Shown: one piece after another, positions 41,899 to 49,682 of the stretch
Layout: each line of letters opens with the position of its first letter
How positions within the stretch are numbered: position 1 is the stretch's first letter
NCBI RefSeq assembly: GCF_014385105.1
Contig: NZ_JACRTE010000008.1
Location: 15,139-79,138 of the forward strand
Source of the DNA: Qingrenia yutianensis
GTDB taxonomy: Bacteria; Bacillota; Clostridia; UMGS1810
Direction of reading: 5' to 3'
DNA length: 64,000 nt
The notes under the pieces: model-generated
The model's input: only the letters and a program-made list of their open reading frames with translations
Told to the model about the DNA's origin: nothing
The model's database searches: none
Made by a program: the position numbers and the translations under genes

Positions 41899-42388
41899 TT
41901 AAGTTTCGCCTGCCCTTTCCGCAAATTTTTTGGAAAATTTCTTTCGGCAACTGTGAAAGTATTATAGCCGCGAATATCAAAAGACTGCCGATTGCTTCTT
42001 TGGGCGAAAATTTTTCGTGCAGAACAATCCAGCCCGAAATCATCGAAAATACCGATTCAAGGCTTAAAATCAGCGACGAAACGGTGGGGTCGTTACCCTG
42101 CTGACCTATAATCTGGAGCGTGTATCCCACTCCCGACGAGAGAATACCCGAATACAAAATAGCCGTTTTTGCGCTCCAAAGACTTGCAAAATCGGGAGTT
42201 TCGAGCGCGAACATAAACACCGTCGAAATAACCGCGCACACAAAAAACTGTATGCACGACATTTTTACGCAGTCAACTTTCGGCGAAAAATGGTCGATAA
42301 CCAAAATATGCACCGAAAACATAAACGCGCAAAGCATTACGAGCATATCACCCTGCCCTATCGCAAAACTTTCTTTCACGCACAAAAG
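41891..42388 (-). pseudogene. EamA transporter fragment from the 466-bp duplication
   Basis: The C-terminal half of the EamA transporter gene upstream, identical over the repeat, with the native end KICGKGRRNLNV. The 5' part is missing. If translated from an internal start it would give a helical fragment only. It carries the original 3' end, which the larger copy has lost. Confidence 0.85.
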
Positions 42389-42855
42389 AAATTTTTTGGA
42401 AAATTTCTTTCGGCAACTGTGAAAGTATTATAGCCGCGAATATCAAAAGACTGCCGATTGCTTCTTTGGGCGAAAATTTTTCGTGCAGAACAATCCAGCC
42501 CGAAATCATCGAAAATACCGATTCAAGGCTTAAAATCAGCGACGAAACGGTGGGGTCGTTACCCTGCTGACCTATAATCTGGAGCGTGTATCCCACTCCC
42601 GACGAGAGAATACCCGAATACAAAATAGCCGTTTTTGCGCTCCAAAGACTTGCAAAATCGGGAGTTTCGAGCGCGAACATAAACACCGTCGAAATAACCG
42701 CGCACACAAAAAACTGTATGCACGACATTTTTACGCAGTCAACTTTCGGCGAAAAATGGTCGATAACCAAAATATGCACCGAAAACATAAACGCGCAAAG
42801 CATTACGAGCATATCACCCTGCCCTATCGCAAAACTTTCTTTCACGCACAAAAGA
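41923..42855. repeat. Tandem duplication of 466 bp (EamA gene)
   Basis: 41923-42389 equals 42389-42855 at all positions compared; the two copies share one base at the junction. The unit is the 3' part of the EamA gene. No flanking insertion sequence is seen. Confidence 0.9.
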
Positions 42856-43283
42856 TACATTCCGAAAACCGCAATAAGCGCACTTATCCAAATGTTAATC
42901 CCGACTTTTTTCTTGAAAAACAGCCCTAAAACCGGCACGATAATTATGTATAAAGCAGTTAAAAAACCCGTCTTTCCGACAGTGGTGTACATTATGCCGA
43001 TTTGCTGAAAAATACTTGCGCAAAAGAGCGCCGCACCGCAGCATATACCGCCGATAACAAGTGTTTTTGTATCTTTTTTCACAGCACTTCCGCTGTCCGG
43101 CTGTGCAATTTTTCCGAGGAAGAATATGCACGGCAAAAGCGCAATTCCGCCGATATACGAGCGCATTGCAAGAAACGTGCACGGGCCGACGTAATCGGTG
43201 CCGATACTCTGTGAAACAAATCCCGTGCCCCAAATCAGTGCGGTTAACATCAATAAAAGATTTTTCTTTAAGTTGCTTTTCAA
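42348..43283 (-). CDS. EamA/DMT family transporter with altered C terminus
   Basis: A 311-residue drug/metabolite transporter with ten predicted membrane helices and two EamA repeats (LMLTALIWGTGFVSQSIG in the first; IGQGDMLVMLCAFMFSVH in the second). The substrate is unknown. Because of the tandem duplication the frame crosses the junction after LPKEIFQKI and ends SFVRERKFCDRAG instead of the native CGKGRRNLNV, a change in the last residues only. TTG 43283 follows AAGAAGG; TTG 43304 has no site. Confidence 0.82.
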   Translation of the reverse strand: MKSNLKKNLLLMLTALIWGTGFVSQSIGTDYVGPCTFLAMRSYIGGIALLPCIFFLGKIAQPDSGSAVKKDTKTLVIGGICCGAALFCASIFQQIGIMYTTVGKTGFLTALYIIIVPVLGLFFKKKVGINIWISALIAVFGMYLLCVKESFAIGQGDMLVMLCAFMFSVHILVIDHFSPKVDCVKMSCIQFFVCAVISTVFMFALETPDFASLWSAKTAILYSGILSSGVGYTLQIIGQQGNDPTVSSLILSLESVFSMISGWIVLHEKFSPKEAIGSLLIFAAIILSQLPKEIFQKISFVRERKFCDRAG

Positions 43284-43313
43284 TGCTGTTACCTTCTTTA
43301 CCAAAAATTAAAA

Positions 43314-43946
43314 TTATGAGCGTTTTTTCATCACCAAAAGCGCCTTTGCAACCGTTGCCGAAAGGATTGCCGCAACAGCAGCCTCCGCAAGTCCGTTTGT
43401 TAAGATTGTCGCGCCGATAAATGCAAACACGCCGTTTGCCGCCTTTTCGCCGAGCATTTGCGTATACTCGTTCTTAAAAAGAATACCGATAAGTCCCATA
43501 ACCAAAATTGTATTGGTCATCGAACCCGCAACGCCCGCTGTGAGCAGTGCGCCGACATTGGTGATTTTCTTTTTCAGCGCGGTGTAAACATAATACGGAA
43601 AAACCCCCGCCAAAATTCGCGGAACAAAGCAGATTACAAGCGCATAAAGCGCGCCGGCATAGTATCCCGTGCTGATGTGAAAAAGAGGGTTGAACACAAA
43701 CGACATAGCCGAGGTTGAGAAAAACGTGTTCTTTATAAAACTGGTAATTCCGAACATAAACCCTAAAAACGCACCCTTTTTTGAACCGAGCACGATAGAG
43801 CCGATAATTACGGGAACGTGTATAATCGTTACGTTAATAACGGGGTTTATCGGTATATAACCGATATTCGGCACAAACGTCAGCAAGAATATAATTGCCG
43901 TCAGCAGTGCGGTTTTTACATATTCCGAAAGCGCAGAGTTTTTCAT
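43314..43946 (-). CDS. ECF transporter S component
   Basis: A 210-residue membrane protein with six helices: VKTALLTAIIFLLTFVPN, TIIHVPVIIGSIVLGSKKGA (residues about 40-60) and FVFNPLFHISTGYYAGAL. The HVPVIIGS...GxxxGAxLGFxFG pattern marks substrate-binding subunits of ECF vitamin transporters, closest by eye to the PanT/pantothenate group. GGAGG sets ATG 43946. ATPase and T subunits are elsewhere, as usual for shared-module ECF systems. Confidence 0.8.
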   Translation of the reverse strand: MKNSALSEYVKTALLTAIIFLLTFVPNIGYIPINPVINVTIIHVPVIIGSIVLGSKKGAFLGFMFGITSFIKNTFFSTSAMSFVFNPLFHISTGYYAGALYALVICFVPRILAGVFPYYVYTALKKKITNVGALLTAGVAGSMTNTILVMGLIGILFKNEYTQMLGEKAANGVFAFIGATILTNGLAEAAVAAILSATVAKALLVMKKRS

Positions 43947-44035
43947 CGTTTTGTCCTCCGTGTAAGCATTACTAGTATATTTATCTGATATTTTAGCATA
44001 ATTTTTCGGTTTTGTCAAATAAAAAGTAAACAAAA

Positions 44036-44080
44036 ATTATGCCGACATATATCGTATATATCGGCATAATTTCTATTTTG
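44036..44080. terminator. Terminator between convergent and divergent small genes
   Basis: ATTATGCCGA (44036-44045) pairs with TCGGCATAAT (44061-44070) with further inner ATATA pairing; T-rich DNA follows on both strands. It closes the DUF1540 gene. Confidence 0.75.
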
Positions 44081-44091
44081 CAAATTTTTGA

Positions 44092-44253
44092 TTATTTGCA
44101 GAAGCAATCCTTTTTCTCAAAGGTTTTGCAGAGTGCATCTTTGTGTGTTGCATCGTTATTTACCTGTATGCAGCCTGCAACGCATTTGTTTTCGGGTGCA
44201 TGATGTTTACATTCCGCCGCGTCACATTTAACTCCTGAAATAGCGTTATCCAT
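44092..44253 (-). CDS. DUF1540-like cysteine-rich small protein
   Basis: A 53-residue protein on the minus strand: GVKCDAAECKHHAPENKC, AGCIQVNN, then ALCKTFEKKDCFCK. Seven Cys and two adjacent His suggest metal binding. The pattern matches DUF1540 proteins common in Clostridia, sometimes spore-associated. AAGGAGG lies 9 bases before the ATG. Confidence 0.85.
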   Translation of the reverse strand: MDNAISGVKCDAAECKHHAPENKCVAGCIQVNNDATHKDALCKTFEKKDCFCK

Positions 44254-44423
44254 TTTAAAAAGTCCTCCTTAAAATTTTTCGGCTATTTTAATAAAAAATC
44301 AAAAGCAGTTAATGATTTTTTCAAAGCCTAAAGATATTTTTTCTCGTTTTGAGAATATTATTCTTGAAAAATGAAAATTTTTGTGATACAATAATGCAAA
44401 TACATAATAACAAAGGTGATTTT

Positions 44424-45269
44424 ATGGTCAGCAATACCGTTAAAAGGGTTGCGGCGATAAACGATATGTCGGGCTTCAGCCGATGCTCGCTCACGGTTGC
44501 AATGCCGATAATTTCGGCTATGGGACTGCACTGTTGTCCTTTGCCGACGGCAATTTTGTCAAACAACACCGAGCACGAGGAATTTTTCTTTGATGATTAC
44601 ACCGATAAAATGCAGCTGTACGCAAGCTACTGGCGCGATTTAAAGATTAAGTTCGACTGCATTTACACGGGGTTTTTGGGCTCGGAAAAGCAGATTGACA
44701 TTGTAAAAAGCTTTATCGCCGATTTTAAAACCGATAAAAATATTATCCTTATCGACCCCGTTATGGCTGATAACGGCAAAATCTACTCCACATACAACGC
44801 GAAAATGTGCGAAAAAATGAAAGCGTTAACCGCCGTTGCAGACGTTATAACGCCCAATGTAACCGAGGCTTGCATACTGAGCGGAACGGAATACAAAGGC
44901 GAAAACATCAGCCTTAAAAATGCGGAAATGATGGGAAGAAAAATCGTTTCGCACGGTGCAAAAACAGTCGTTATAACCGGAATACGCGAAGACGACAACG
45001 TGGTAAACTTCATTTGCAAAAAGGATTTTTGCGATTTTGTGAAAATCAAAGCCGCTCCCGTTTACTATTCGGGCACGGGTGACGTTTTTGCGTCGGTTTT
45101 GTGCGGTGCGCTCACAAACGGCAAGGATATTACGCAATCTGTGAAAATTTCTTCGGATTTTGTGGAAAAGTGTGTTTTATATTCCAAAAAGTGTGGTATA
45201 TATCCTAATGAGGGTGTGGGATTTGAAAAGTTTTTAGGTGATTTGGTAAATACAATCGAAAAGGAATGA
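44424..45269 (+). CDS. pdxK: Pyridoxine/pyridoxamine kinase (PdxY/PdxK type)
   Basis: A 281-residue kinase of the ribokinase superfamily that would phosphorylate vitamin B6 forms. Features: VAAINDMSGFSRCSL at the N terminus, the DPVMADNGKIY motif (about 112-122), TPNVTEACILSG, and the anion-hole GTGDVFASVL near 215 with catalytic Asp. ATG 44424 follows AAAGGTG. The next gene is an ECF S component, which suggests uptake and trapping of B6. Confidence 0.88.
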   Translation: MVSNTVKRVAAINDMSGFSRCSLTVAMPIISAMGLHCCPLPTAILSNNTEHEEFFFDDYTDKMQLYASYWRDLKIKFDCIYTGFLGSEKQIDIVKSFIADFKTDKNIILIDPVMADNGKIYSTYNAKMCEKMKALTAVADVITPNVTEACILSGTEYKGENISLKNAEMMGRKIVSHGAKTVVITGIREDDNVVNFICKKDFCDFVKIKAAPVYYSGTGDVFASVLCGALTNGKDITQSVKISSDFVEKCVLYSKKCGIYPNEGVGFEKFLGDLVNTIEKE

Positions 45270-45275
45270 AGAACA

Positions 45276-45773
45276 ATGAAAGTAAAAAGATTGGTAATGA
45301 CAGCGGTATTCACGGCTTTGGTATTTGTCACCACGGCGTACATATTGCATATCCCCATACCGGCAACGGGCGGATATGTGCATATCGGTGACGCGGTGAT
45401 TTATCTTGCGGCGGCTTGCCTTCCTTTGCCGTATGCCATTTTTACAGCATCTGTGGGCGCAGGCTTGTGCGACGCGCTTTTCGCCCCCGTTTACGTAATT
45501 CCCACAATCATAATCAAGGCGATACTGGTGTTGTTTTTTACAAATAAAAAAGATAAAATCATTTGCAAACGAAATGTGATTGCGCTCATCTTGGCAGGCG
45601 TTACGGGCGTTTTGTGCTACTATGCCGTTGACGCATTTTTGTATTTCGACAAAAACTTCCTCGCGGCGCTTTCCACGCTTCCTATGAGCTTTGTTCAGCC
45701 TGCGGCAAGTGCGGCGGCATTTTTGATAATCGGCGCGGCTTTGGACAAACTAAACTTTAAGAAGTTATTTTAA
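45276..45773 (+). CDS. ECF transporter S component, likely vitamin B6 related
   Basis: A 165-residue membrane protein with five to six helices: RLVMTAVFTALVFVTTAYI, then IPIPATGGYVHIGDAVIYLA and SFVQPAASAAAFLIIGAAL. The GGYVHIGDAVIYLAA motif marks the ECF S family, of the TIGR04002-like group. It starts 6 bases after the kinase gene; I infer a B6 precursor as substrate from that linkage only. Confidence 0.8.
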   Translation: MKVKRLVMTAVFTALVFVTTAYILHIPIPATGGYVHIGDAVIYLAAACLPLPYAIFTASVGAGLCDALFAPVYVIPTIIIKAILVLFFTNKKDKIICKRNVIALILAGVTGVLCYYAVDAFLYFDKNFLAALSTLPMSFVQPAASAAAFLIIGAALDKLNFKKLF

Positions 45774-45789
45774 AAGGCGGTAGATCTTA

Positions 45790-46542
45790 TTGAAAGCTCT
45801 TGTAACGGGCGCGTCGTCGGGAATAGGCTATCAAATTGCACTTTGCCTTGCGCACCGGGGTATTGACCTTGTTGTGTGCGCACGGCGCGAAGAACGGCTT
45901 GAAAAGCTTAAAAGCGAGGTTAACGTAAACGTTAAAATCATAAAGGCGGATTTAACCGATATTGACAGTGTTTTTGCACTTTACACCGAGGTTAAAAACG
46001 ACGGAATTGATATTCTTGTGAACAACGCAGGCTTTGGCGTTTGCGGTGAGTTTTTGAAAACCGACCTTGTGCGCGAGCTTGATATGATTGATTTGAATAT
46101 AAAAGCTCTGCACGCGCTGACAAAGCTTTTTCTGCGCGATTTTACAGAAAGAAACAACGGATATATACTGAATGTTGCGTCGTCCGCGGCATTTATGCCC
46201 GGCCCGCTTTTGTCGTCATATTACGCGTCGAAAGCGTACGTTCTGCGCCTTGACCGCGCGGTTAACACCGAGCTTAAAAAGATGAAATCGGACGTAAGAA
46301 TATCCACTCTTTGCCCGGGACCTGTAAAAACCGAGTTTGACGAGGTTGCAAACGTGAAATTCAGCTTAAAAGGTCTGGACGCACGGTTTGTTGCGGAGTA
46401 TGCGGTGAAAAAGATGTTTGCGAAAAAGGAAGTTATCGTGCCGGGCCGGCAGATGAAACTGCTGCGTCCGCTTCAAAAAATGACACCCGATTTTATACTG
46501 TGCAAAATTGCATATCATATACAAAAGAGAAAAATATACTAA
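45790..46542 (+). CDS. Short-chain dehydrogenase/reductase
   Basis: A 250-residue NAD(P)-dependent oxidoreductase. The cofactor motif is TGASSGIG (residues 6-13), NNAGFG lies near 80, the catalytic Ser in NVASSAAF near 135 and the YxxxK motif in YYASKAYV near 150. VCARREERL at the second strand end points to NADP(H). The C-terminal part continues to LRPLQKMTPDF, as in the DltE-like group. TTG 45790 follows AAGGCGGTAG. The substrate is unknown. Confidence 0.88.
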   Translation: MKALVTGASSGIGYQIALCLAHRGIDLVVCARREERLEKLKSEVNVNVKIIKADLTDIDSVFALYTEVKNDGIDILVNNAGFGVCGEFLKTDLVRELDMIDLNIKALHALTKLFLRDFTERNNGYILNVASSAAFMPGPLLSSYYASKAYVLRLDRAVNTELKKMKSDVRISTLCPGPVKTEFDEVANVKFSLKGLDARFVAEYAVKKMFAKKEVIVPGRQMKLLRPLQKMTPDFILCKIAYHIQKRKIY

Positions 46543-46624
46543 TTTTGCATATCGTTTATTCCGCACAAACGTATTAAGTTTTCATCAGACAGTCTGATTT
46601 TAGGCAATCAAAGTTAAAATTTAA

Positions 46625-46660
46625 ACCTCTCTTTTTTCATAAAAGAGAGGTTTTGTTTTT
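46625..46660 (+). terminator. Terminator after the dehydrogenase operon
   Basis: CCTCTCTTTT pairs with AAAAGAGAGG around TTCAT, followed by TTTTGTTTTTTTC. Confidence 0.85.
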
Positions 46661-46695
46661 TTCGGTTAAAAATGTTAATTTTTTCGTATTTTCAC

Positions 46696-46724
46696 TTGAC
46701 AATGCTAAAAATTTCGTGTATAAT
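46696..46724 (+). promoter_or_regulatory. Consensus promoter of tRNA-Pro
   Basis: TTGACA (46696-46701), 17-base spacer, TATAAT (46719-46724): a perfect sigma-A promoter, 19 bases before the first tRNA-Pro. Confidence 0.9.
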
Positions 46725-46743
46725 ATAATGCGTTGCAACACCT

Positions 46744-46820
46744 CGGAATGTGGCTCAGTTTGGTAGAGCGCTGCGTTCGGGACGCAGAGGTCGCAGGTTC
46801 AAATCCTGTCATTCCGACCA
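46744..46820 (+). tRNA. tRNA-Pro (CGG), copy 1
   Basis: A 77-base tRNA. Acceptor CGGAATG pairs with CATTCCG; anticodon stem CTGCG/CGCAG encloses TTCGGGA, giving CGG; T-arm GCAGGTTCAAATCCTGT; encoded CCA at 46818-46820. Confidence 0.95.
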
Positions 46821-46878
46821 AATTTATATTCCGCATAACAACGGATTTTTCCACTGTTATGCGGAATATAAATTTGGT

Positions 46879-46955
46879 CGGAATGTGGCTCAGTTTGGTA
46901 GAGCGCTGCGTTCGGGACGCAGAGGTCGCAGGTTCAAATCCTGTCATTCCGACCA
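46879..46955 (+). tRNA. tRNA-Pro (CGG), copy 2
   Basis: Identical to copy 1 across all 77 bases, 135 bases downstream. It has no promoter of its own that I can see and would come from the shared transcript. Confidence 0.95.
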
Positions 46956-47177
46956 AATTTATATTCCGCATAACAACGGATTTTTCCACTGTTATGCGGA
47001 ATATTTATGTTTTGCATTTGCTCAAAAACACACATTCAAACGTAAAAAAACACATAAAAAAGTTGTCGAACAAACCGCACATTTTTGTATAGAAAAATCA
47101 GAGCAAGCGATACATAGCTTGTTTCGGCGTGGCAATGCCGGCCATAAAGATATTTGCGCCGAAGGCGCACTCGCAAA

Positions 47178-47527
47178 AATGTACGTTTTGATAGCTTTTG
47201 TATTTTTCCCCACGGTATCTATGTAATATCCCTTACACCAAAATTCGCGGTTTCGGTATGCAAATTTCATATTAAATATCCTATAAATCCCGAAACACTC
47301 ATTTTGGGCGGGATGCTTACCAACATATGTATATGATCCGGACATACTTCACCCTCTATTATTTCCACCCCTTTCCATTGACATAGTTGCCTCAATATTT
47401 CGCGTATTTCTAATCTTTTTTCCTCATAAAATACATTTCGTCTGTATTTCGGCGCAAATACTATGTGATACTTGCAATTCCATTTTGTATGTGCTAAACT
47501 GTTTACATCTATGTTTTCTTTTTTCAT
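47178..47527 (-). pseudogene. IS200/IS605-type TnpA, broken
   Basis: From ATG 47527 the frame reads KWNCKYHIVFAPKYRRNVFY, the HUH-type PDHIHMLVSIPPKMSVSGF and stops after GYLI; the rest (NREFWCKGYYIDTVGKN) is in another frame. About a dozen residues expected between GYL and the next block are missing, so a small deletion has shifted the frame. The HUH motif and catalytic Tyr region survive on separate pieces. No TnpB is present. A hairpin (47623-47645) may be one IS end. Confidence 0.8.
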
Positions 47528-47622
47528 AGATAAAATCCTCCTATGTGTTTTTATTATTGACTGACAGGTCAATCTTATTATGACACATAGAAGGATTTTT
47601 GTTCATCGGTTAACCTTTTTTG

Positions 47623-47645
47623 AACCACGCGACTATCGCGTGGTT
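47623..47645. repeat. Hairpin near the IS200-like element end
   Basis: AACCACGCG (47623-47631) and CGCGTGGTT (47637-47645) form a 9-bp stem with a 5-base loop about 95 bases upstream of tnpA. IS200/IS605 transposases recognise such subterminal hairpins. Confidence 0.55.
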
Positions 47646-47779
47646 TTCTTTATACAATAAAATAATCCGCCTTGCATAATACAAGGTGGATTATTTGTTT
47701 TAGCAGATTGAGTGCTTTTATCAAAAAAAGCAGTTCGTTACCAAATTTAGCGGCAATGAATTGCTTTTAATTTTATGTA

Positions 47780-48352
47780 TTAAACAGTTCCAAAAATAAT
47801 ACCCAGCGCTGCTGATAATATAATCATTAAAATCGGTGACGGTGTTCTCTTTTTTACTTTTTTGAAGATAATATGTATACACCAAAGCGATGCAAATATA
47901 ATAACCGATTCAATATCCGGCTCAGCGGCAGTATTTAAATCAACAAATCCCAAAAGCGATGACAATGCCATAACGCTTGCCGTTGCAAGAATCATACCCA
48001 CAATACAGGGGCGTACGCCTGATAAAAAAGCATTTACCGCAGAATATTTCAAAAGATTTTTCAAGACCGCCGAGATTAAAAGGATTATAATGAACGATGG
48101 CAAAACGACGCCTGTTGTTGCAAAAAGCGATCCTAAAATACCGCCTTGCGTTGAGCCGATAAAAGTTGCCATATTTATCGCAAGCGGTCCGGGGGTTGAT
48201 TCTGAAACCGCTATAAAATTCATAAATTCACTTTCGGACAGCCAGCCGTTGGACAAAACTGTTTCCTGCACAAGCGAAACCATTCCGTAGCCGCCGCCGA
48301 AGGATAATGCACCTATCATTAAAAAACTGAAAAACAACTTTATATATATCAT
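47780..48352 (-). CDS. Chromate transporter half, C-terminal type
   Basis: A 190-residue membrane protein with the CHR domain motifs SFGGGYGMVSLVQ and ESTPGPLAINMATFIG and about five helices. Short CHR proteins act in pairs; the partner is the next gene upstream, one base away from overlap. The natural substrate in anaerobes may be another oxyanion. Confidence 0.88.
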   Translation of the reverse strand: MIYIKLFFSFLMIGALSFGGGYGMVSLVQETVLSNGWLSESEFMNFIAVSESTPGPLAINMATFIGSTQGGILGSLFATTGVVLPSFIIILLISAVLKNLLKYSAVNAFLSGVRPCIVGMILATASVMALSSLLGFVDLNTAAEPDIESVIIFASLWCIHIIFKKVKKRTPSPILMIILSAALGIIFGTV

Positions 48353-48353
48353 T

Positions 48354-48923
48354 TCAATCGCAGCCCTTCTTAAGCTTTTTCAGAAAGAATGCTGCCATGC
48401 CCAATACACCGCATATCAATATATAACAAACAGAAGAAATTGATACGGAAAATACAGTGCAAGACACCATTGCAGCAATGACCGATAGTAAAATGACGAT
48501 ATTAAATGCCGTCTTTTTTATATTTTTCAGCATTTTCAGTCCGGCAGACAGGATAAGATAAATAACACAGACTTGTATTCCGCGAAATGCATATGAAACA
48601 TATGTTAATTTCAAAAATTGTTCAAAAAAGAGCGAAATGCAGAAAATCACGGCAAATGACGGTATGCAGACTGCCAGAGTAGATACTGCCGCACCCTTGA
48701 AGCCCGCTGTTTTATATCCTATGTATGTGGCGCTGTTGACAGCAACGGGTCCCGGCGTGGATTCTGCAATCGCAACCATATCAAGAAACTCATTTTTCGT
48801 TATCCATTTTTTCTTTTCCACAAACTCATTCTCCAAAAGTGCAATCATAGCGTAACCGCCGCCGAATGTAAATGCACCTATTTTGAAAAATGCCAAAAAT
48901 AGGGACAGTGTTTTTTTCATCAT
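48354..48923 (-). CDS. Chromate transporter half, N-terminal type
   Basis: A 189-residue CHR-domain protein with FTFGGGYAMIALLE and ESTPGPVAVNSATYIG, homologous to the downstream half. The pair forms an antiparallel heterodimer in known cases. ATGATG at 48923 gives two possible starts three bases apart; AGGAG lies upstream. Confidence 0.88.
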   Translation of the reverse strand: MMKKTLSLFLAFFKIGAFTFGGGYAMIALLENEFVEKKKWITKNEFLDMVAIAESTPGPVAVNSATYIGYKTAGFKGAAVSTLAVCIPSFAVIFCISLFFEQFLKLTYVSYAFRGIQVCVIYLILSAGLKMLKNIKKTAFNIVILLSVIAAMVSCTVFSVSISSVCYILICGVLGMAAFFLKKLKKGCD

Positions 48924-48980
48924 TTTTTAAATCTCCTGTAATTACAGACTAACAGATAAAACATAAACCTTTGTGCTATT

Positions 48981-49682
48981 CTAATCAACCCTCAGCATTC
49001 GGTATCCGATACCTATATGTGTTTGAATATACTGAGGGCTTGTTTTTTCCGGTTCTAATTTTTTTCTGAGCGTAGCCATAAAAACACGCAGCGAAGCAAT
49101 GTCATTTTCCCGGCTGCTTCCCCAAATTTGCATAGTGATATATGTGTGCGTCAGCACCTTTCCGACATTATGCGATAAAAGGCACAAAAGCTTATACTCA
49201 ATCGGCGTAAGATGCATTTCCTCACCCTTCAGATAAACGCAGCTTGCTGCATAATCTATTTTGAGTTCACCGTTTTGAAAAACGGGTTTTCCCGCATCAT
49301 TACTGCTTTTCAGCAGCAGCAATCTTCTTTGTGTTACCCGAAGCCGTGCAAGAAGTTCTTCAACAGAGAAAGGCTTTGTCAGATAGTCATCCGCTCCGGC
49401 ATCAAGTGCAGTGATTTTGTCGGAATCCTCACTGCGTGCACTGATAACGATTATCGGCATATTTGACCATCCTCGGATATTCGTTATTACCTCCGTACCG
49501 TCTATGTCCGGCAGTCCAAGATCCAGCAGAACAATATCCGGATTGTGCGACGATGCCTCCATAATCGCTGTTTTTCCGTTTTCCGCCGTCAGATATCTGT
49601 AATCGTGGGATTTCAGAGTTGTAACAATCAAGTTGCGGACGGGGCGGTCATCCTCAACAACAAGTACAAGCGGTTTATTCAT
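48981..49682 (-). CDS. kdpE: KdpE-like response regulator
   Basis: A 233-residue OmpR-type regulator. VEDDRPVRN, the phospho-acceptor Asp in IVLLDLGLPDIDG (about 55) and LTKPFSVEELLAR are present; the winged helix ends HIGIGYRMLRVD. KdpE controls potassium transport genes. It overlaps the kinase stop by 8 bases, with GAGGTGA as ribosome binding site. Confidence 0.9.
   Translation of the reverse strand: MNKPLVLVVEDDRPVRNLIVTTLKSHDYRYLTAENGKTAIMEASSHNPDIVLLDLGLPDIDGTEVITNIRGWSNMPIIVISARSEDSDKITALDAGADDYLTKPFSVEELLARLRVTQRRLLLLKSSNDAGKPVFQNGELKIDYAASCVYLKGEEMHLTPIEYKLLCLLSHNVGKVLTHTYITMQIWGSSRENDIASLRVFMATLRKKLEPEKTSPQYIQTHIGIGYRMLRVD

Larger units (their letters stand above)
46743..47004. repeat. 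Duplicated tRNA-Pro unit with a perfect 31-bp inverted repeat
   Basis: 46743-46869 equals 46878-47004 (127 bp, 135-bp period, 8-base spacer AAATTTGG). Between the two tRNAs, 46810-46840 and 46855-46885 are perfect inverted repeats of 31 bases that include the 3' acceptor strand of copy 1 and the 5' acceptor strand of copy 2. After copy 2 the hairpin is shorter (ATATTCCGCATAACA with its complement). Confidence 0.92.

Noticed and set aside
46743..47004. CRISPR-like repeat pattern
   Set aside because: Only two units of 127 bp that contain tRNA genes. No short spaced repeats or cas genes were seen anywhere in the window.
46705..47226. Open frames running through the two tRNA-Pro genes on both strands
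   Set aside because: They translate tRNA sequence and repeat it because the tRNA is duplicated; no coding signal.
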